Below, piece by piece: positions 5,564-7,367 of a stretch of DNA of 7,367 bases. Below the pieces are notes generated by a model, which saw only the letters and a list, made by a program, of their open reading frames with translations, made no database searches and was not told the DNA's origin. The stretch spans positions 1 through 7,367 of the forward strand of contig CAKTNU010000088.1 of the NCBI GenBank assembly GCA_934589325.1. Reading direction: 5' to 3'. How positions within the stretch are numbered: the stretch's first letter is position 1; each line of letters opens with the position of its first letter. Origin of the DNA: an uncultured Oscillospiraceae bacterium. Its GTDB lineage: Bacteria; Bacillota_A; Clostridia; Oscillospirales; Oscillospiraceae. Made by a program: the position numbers and the translations under genes.

Positions 5564-7367
5564 TTAACTCTGTTCGGCCAGATATATGCTGACTCGGCTC
5601 TGAATTTGTGCAGCGGCCTCATCCACACTCTTCTGGCCTTCAAAGTATGCAGCAGCTTCCGACTGTATGATCGCCCTCAGAGTTTCATCCTTGTGGACAA
5701 GCTTTCTTGTGTTATATACCTGTTCCCGAAGAATTTCTGCATCACTCTCGTTAAAGATATCCATATTCTGCCGTTGGTCACGCTGATTTGTAACAGTGGC
5801 ATTCACGGCTCGTTCAAAGCGCTCCTTAAGCACCGGAATGCCTGTCATTATGTTGGCATTAGATTCGCCCGTCATCAGCATACGTACAAATCTCCAAGCA
5901 CCATCATGATGCTTACCGGAAGCCAAGATACCTAACCTAGTGTTATTGCCAACGCTCGGTGCCTCAGCATCAAACGGGCCATTGAGCTTTACAAAATAAC
6001 TGCCTGTGCCCGCTGCTTCCGGGAATCCGGTCACAGCATAATCTGTTTCCATGATCGTGCGAGCCCAAAATCCGGCATCGCCGGCAAGGTCGGTACTAAT
6101 TTGAAACAGAAGCGGGTCTTCATATTTTTCAATGACACTGGGCTGTTCCTTCAGGAATGTCAGCCAATTTTTAAAAGCCGTGCTGTCAAAGGAGCATGTC
6201 ATCTCATCCCAATCCACAAACTCTGCCGTAGCTGCCAATATGAAACTGTCCAACAACCGCTCTCTACTTAAACAGTCCAAATCCGCCGTCCGTGTTTTCA
6301 GATCACGTATGCCGTCGATCGTCCAAGCTTCATGACCTGTATAAATATCGCGGCGAGTAATCATTGTCAACAGTGTGAATTTATCAGTATATTCGTAGAG
6401 AGCTCCGTTTTTCAGCATAGCATTCAGCAGCGGCTGGATAAAGTCATCCCTGCTGAGCTCCTCGTCTGCATCAATATATGGCAGCATATCTACAAACAGT
6501 CCGTCCTTGATTGCATTTTCAGGTAACAGACTTGTGTCTACTATATCGATTTCATTGGATGTTGCCAGTTCTATAAGCAGACGGTCTCGCTCTGCTTCAT
6601 TTTCATAAACAACCGGCTTTATCTCAATTTTGAACTCAGGGTCTGTGTTATTGAAACGAACGATGGCATCCATAAGCTCACTCGTATATGTATATGCCGT
6701 CGATTGATATTGGTACATTTCATCACTGGAATCGCCGAAGCAGACCATTGTCAGGGTGTGTTTCTCAGGTACTTGGCTTGGCGTAACTTTTATGATATCG
6801 CTGCTTGTTGGATAAAAAAACTCTCCCCTAGAGTTCTCAAGAACTCTGCTGCCGCCCATTCCACTATAGCTCAGGGCAACATTCATCCATTTGAATATCT
6901 CCGTTTTGTCTCCGGAAACAGGATCATAGCGTAAGAGCGCTTTTTGCTCTGTGGTCAAGAAATCCCCCATATTGCTGCTGAAAAAGCCCTTGTTTTTTAT
7001 AGATACTACCTCACCAAACTTCAAGCTTGCCTTATCCAACTCTGCATAGCCGCTGCTGGTGCGAATATATTGCTTATCATTTACGCGTAATTGAAATATT
7101 TCCCCAACAGCGGGTAATGTGGAATCGTCAAGTACCTCTCCGTTAGGGTCAATCAGATAAGTAGTCGAATACGTTGTCAGCAGCGCTCTGTTCGCGTCTA
7201 ATGCCAGCGCGGAGCAGATAATAGCACCATCCCCCTCGGTGCTGCTGTCTCCTGCAAACGGTATGCGGCTGCATATTGAATTCTTTTTGCTGAGTTCGGT
7301 GGAGATAACATAATATCCCAACTCATCTAAATTCGCTCCGCCTTTGATATCTGCCTCTGTGTAACTC
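5564..7367 (-). CDS. Extracellular solute-binding protein with N-terminal propeller-like domain (partial, 5' end beyond right edge)
   Basis: The frame stays open to the right edge: 600 codons are visible and the N-terminus, including any signal peptide, is missing. The TTG at 7321 is internal, since the codons before it (SYTEADIKGGANLDE) continue the same protein. Residues 1 to about 195 hold short repeating beta-type segments (such as RALLTTYSTTYLIDPNGEVL and FLTTEQKALLRYDPVSGD) that resemble beta-propeller blades. From about residue 204 (LTMVCFGDSSDE) a family 1 extracellular solute-binding domain follows, with FNNTDPEFKIEIKPV, the EIDIVDTS segment, FVDMLPYID and a C-terminal helical tail (AAAYFEGQKSVDEAAAQIQ) typical of sugar- or oligosaccharide-binding lipoproteins of ABC importers. 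The ligand is unknown. Neither permease nor ATPase is in the window. No gene follows it before the terminator at 5491-5535. Confidence 0.82.
   Translation of the reverse strand, partial: SYTEADIKGGANLDELGYYVISTELSKKNSICSRIPFAGDSSTEGDGAIICSALALDANRALLTTYSTTYLIDPNGEVLDDSTLPAVGEIFQLRVNDKQYIRTSSGYAELDKASLKFGEVVSIKNKGFFSSNMGDFLTTEQKALLRYDPVSGDKTEIFKWMNVALSYSGMGGSRVLENSRGEFFYPTSSDIIKVTPSQVPEKHTLTMVCFGDSSDEMYQYQSTAYTYTSELMDAIVRFNNTDPEFKIEIKPVVYENEAERDRLLIELATSNEIDIVDTSLLPENAIKDGLFVDMLPYIDADEELSRDDFIQPLLNAMLKNGALYEYTDKFTLLTMITRRDIYTGHEAWTIDGIRDLKTRTADLDCLSRERLLDSFILAATAEFVDWDEMTCSFDSTAFKNWLTFLKEQPSVIEKYEDPLLFQISTDLAGDAGFWARTIMETDYAVTGFPEAAGTGSYFVKLNGPFDAEAPSVGNNTRLGILASGKHHDGAWRFVRMLMTGESNANIMTGIPVLKERFERAVNATVTNQRDQRQNMDIFNESDAEILREQVYNTRKLVHKDETLRAIIQSEAAAYFEGQKSVDEAAAQIQSRVSIYLAEQS

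Overview
The window looks like chromosome from an anaerobic, low-passage-of-evidence Firmicute, most likely Clostridia (Oscillospiraceae/Ruminococcaceae-like). The grounds are the protein families present, Gram-positive Shine-Dalgarno sites (AGGAG, GGAGG, AGGTGG), sigma-A promoters with 17-bp spacers, a lipoprotein-type GH3 enzyme, and Lachnospiraceae/Oscillospiraceae-style solute-binding protein. No species can be named. Base composition is visibly richer in G+C left of the tRNA (1-4300) and poorer to its right (4400-7367).

Left block (1-2820). A membrane-anchored alpha/beta hydrolase reads leftwards from 1121 and runs off the left edge. It is divergent from a two-gene unit reading rightwards: a PAP2-type lipid phosphatase (1364-2020), overlapped by 20 nt by a YwaF/TMEM164-type membrane protein (2001-2768). 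The 242-bp divergent region holds a strong promoter in each direction and two perfect inverted repeats. The rightward promoter sits so close to the PAP2 start codon that the message should be leaderless. A 20-bp-arm hairpin at 2774-2817 ends this unit and also the convergent gene that follows.

Middle block (2830-4392). A GH3 beta-N-acetylhexosaminidase lipoprotein (NagZ-like) reads leftwards from a TTG start behind a leader of about 148 nt. Its promoter is divergent from that of a tRNA-Leu(UAA) gene at 4307-4392.

Right block (4393-7367). A minus-strand pair encodes a four-helix membrane protein and a small XRE-family regulator. The two genes overlap, with a near-consensus promoter upstream and an intrinsic terminator downstream. 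After a gene-free AT-rich stretch and another minus-strand terminator comes a large minus-strand gene, cut by the right edge. It encodes an extracellular solute-binding protein with an N-terminal domain that reads like a beta-propeller.

The functional themes are envelope work (lipid head-group or acyl remodelling, and cell-wall amino-sugar hydrolysis) and nutrient capture. I see no CRISPR array, transposase, phage gene or toxin-antitoxin pair. The least ordinary elements are the divergent control region, the PAP2/YwaF overlap, the composition change at the tRNA, and the propeller-SBP fusion.
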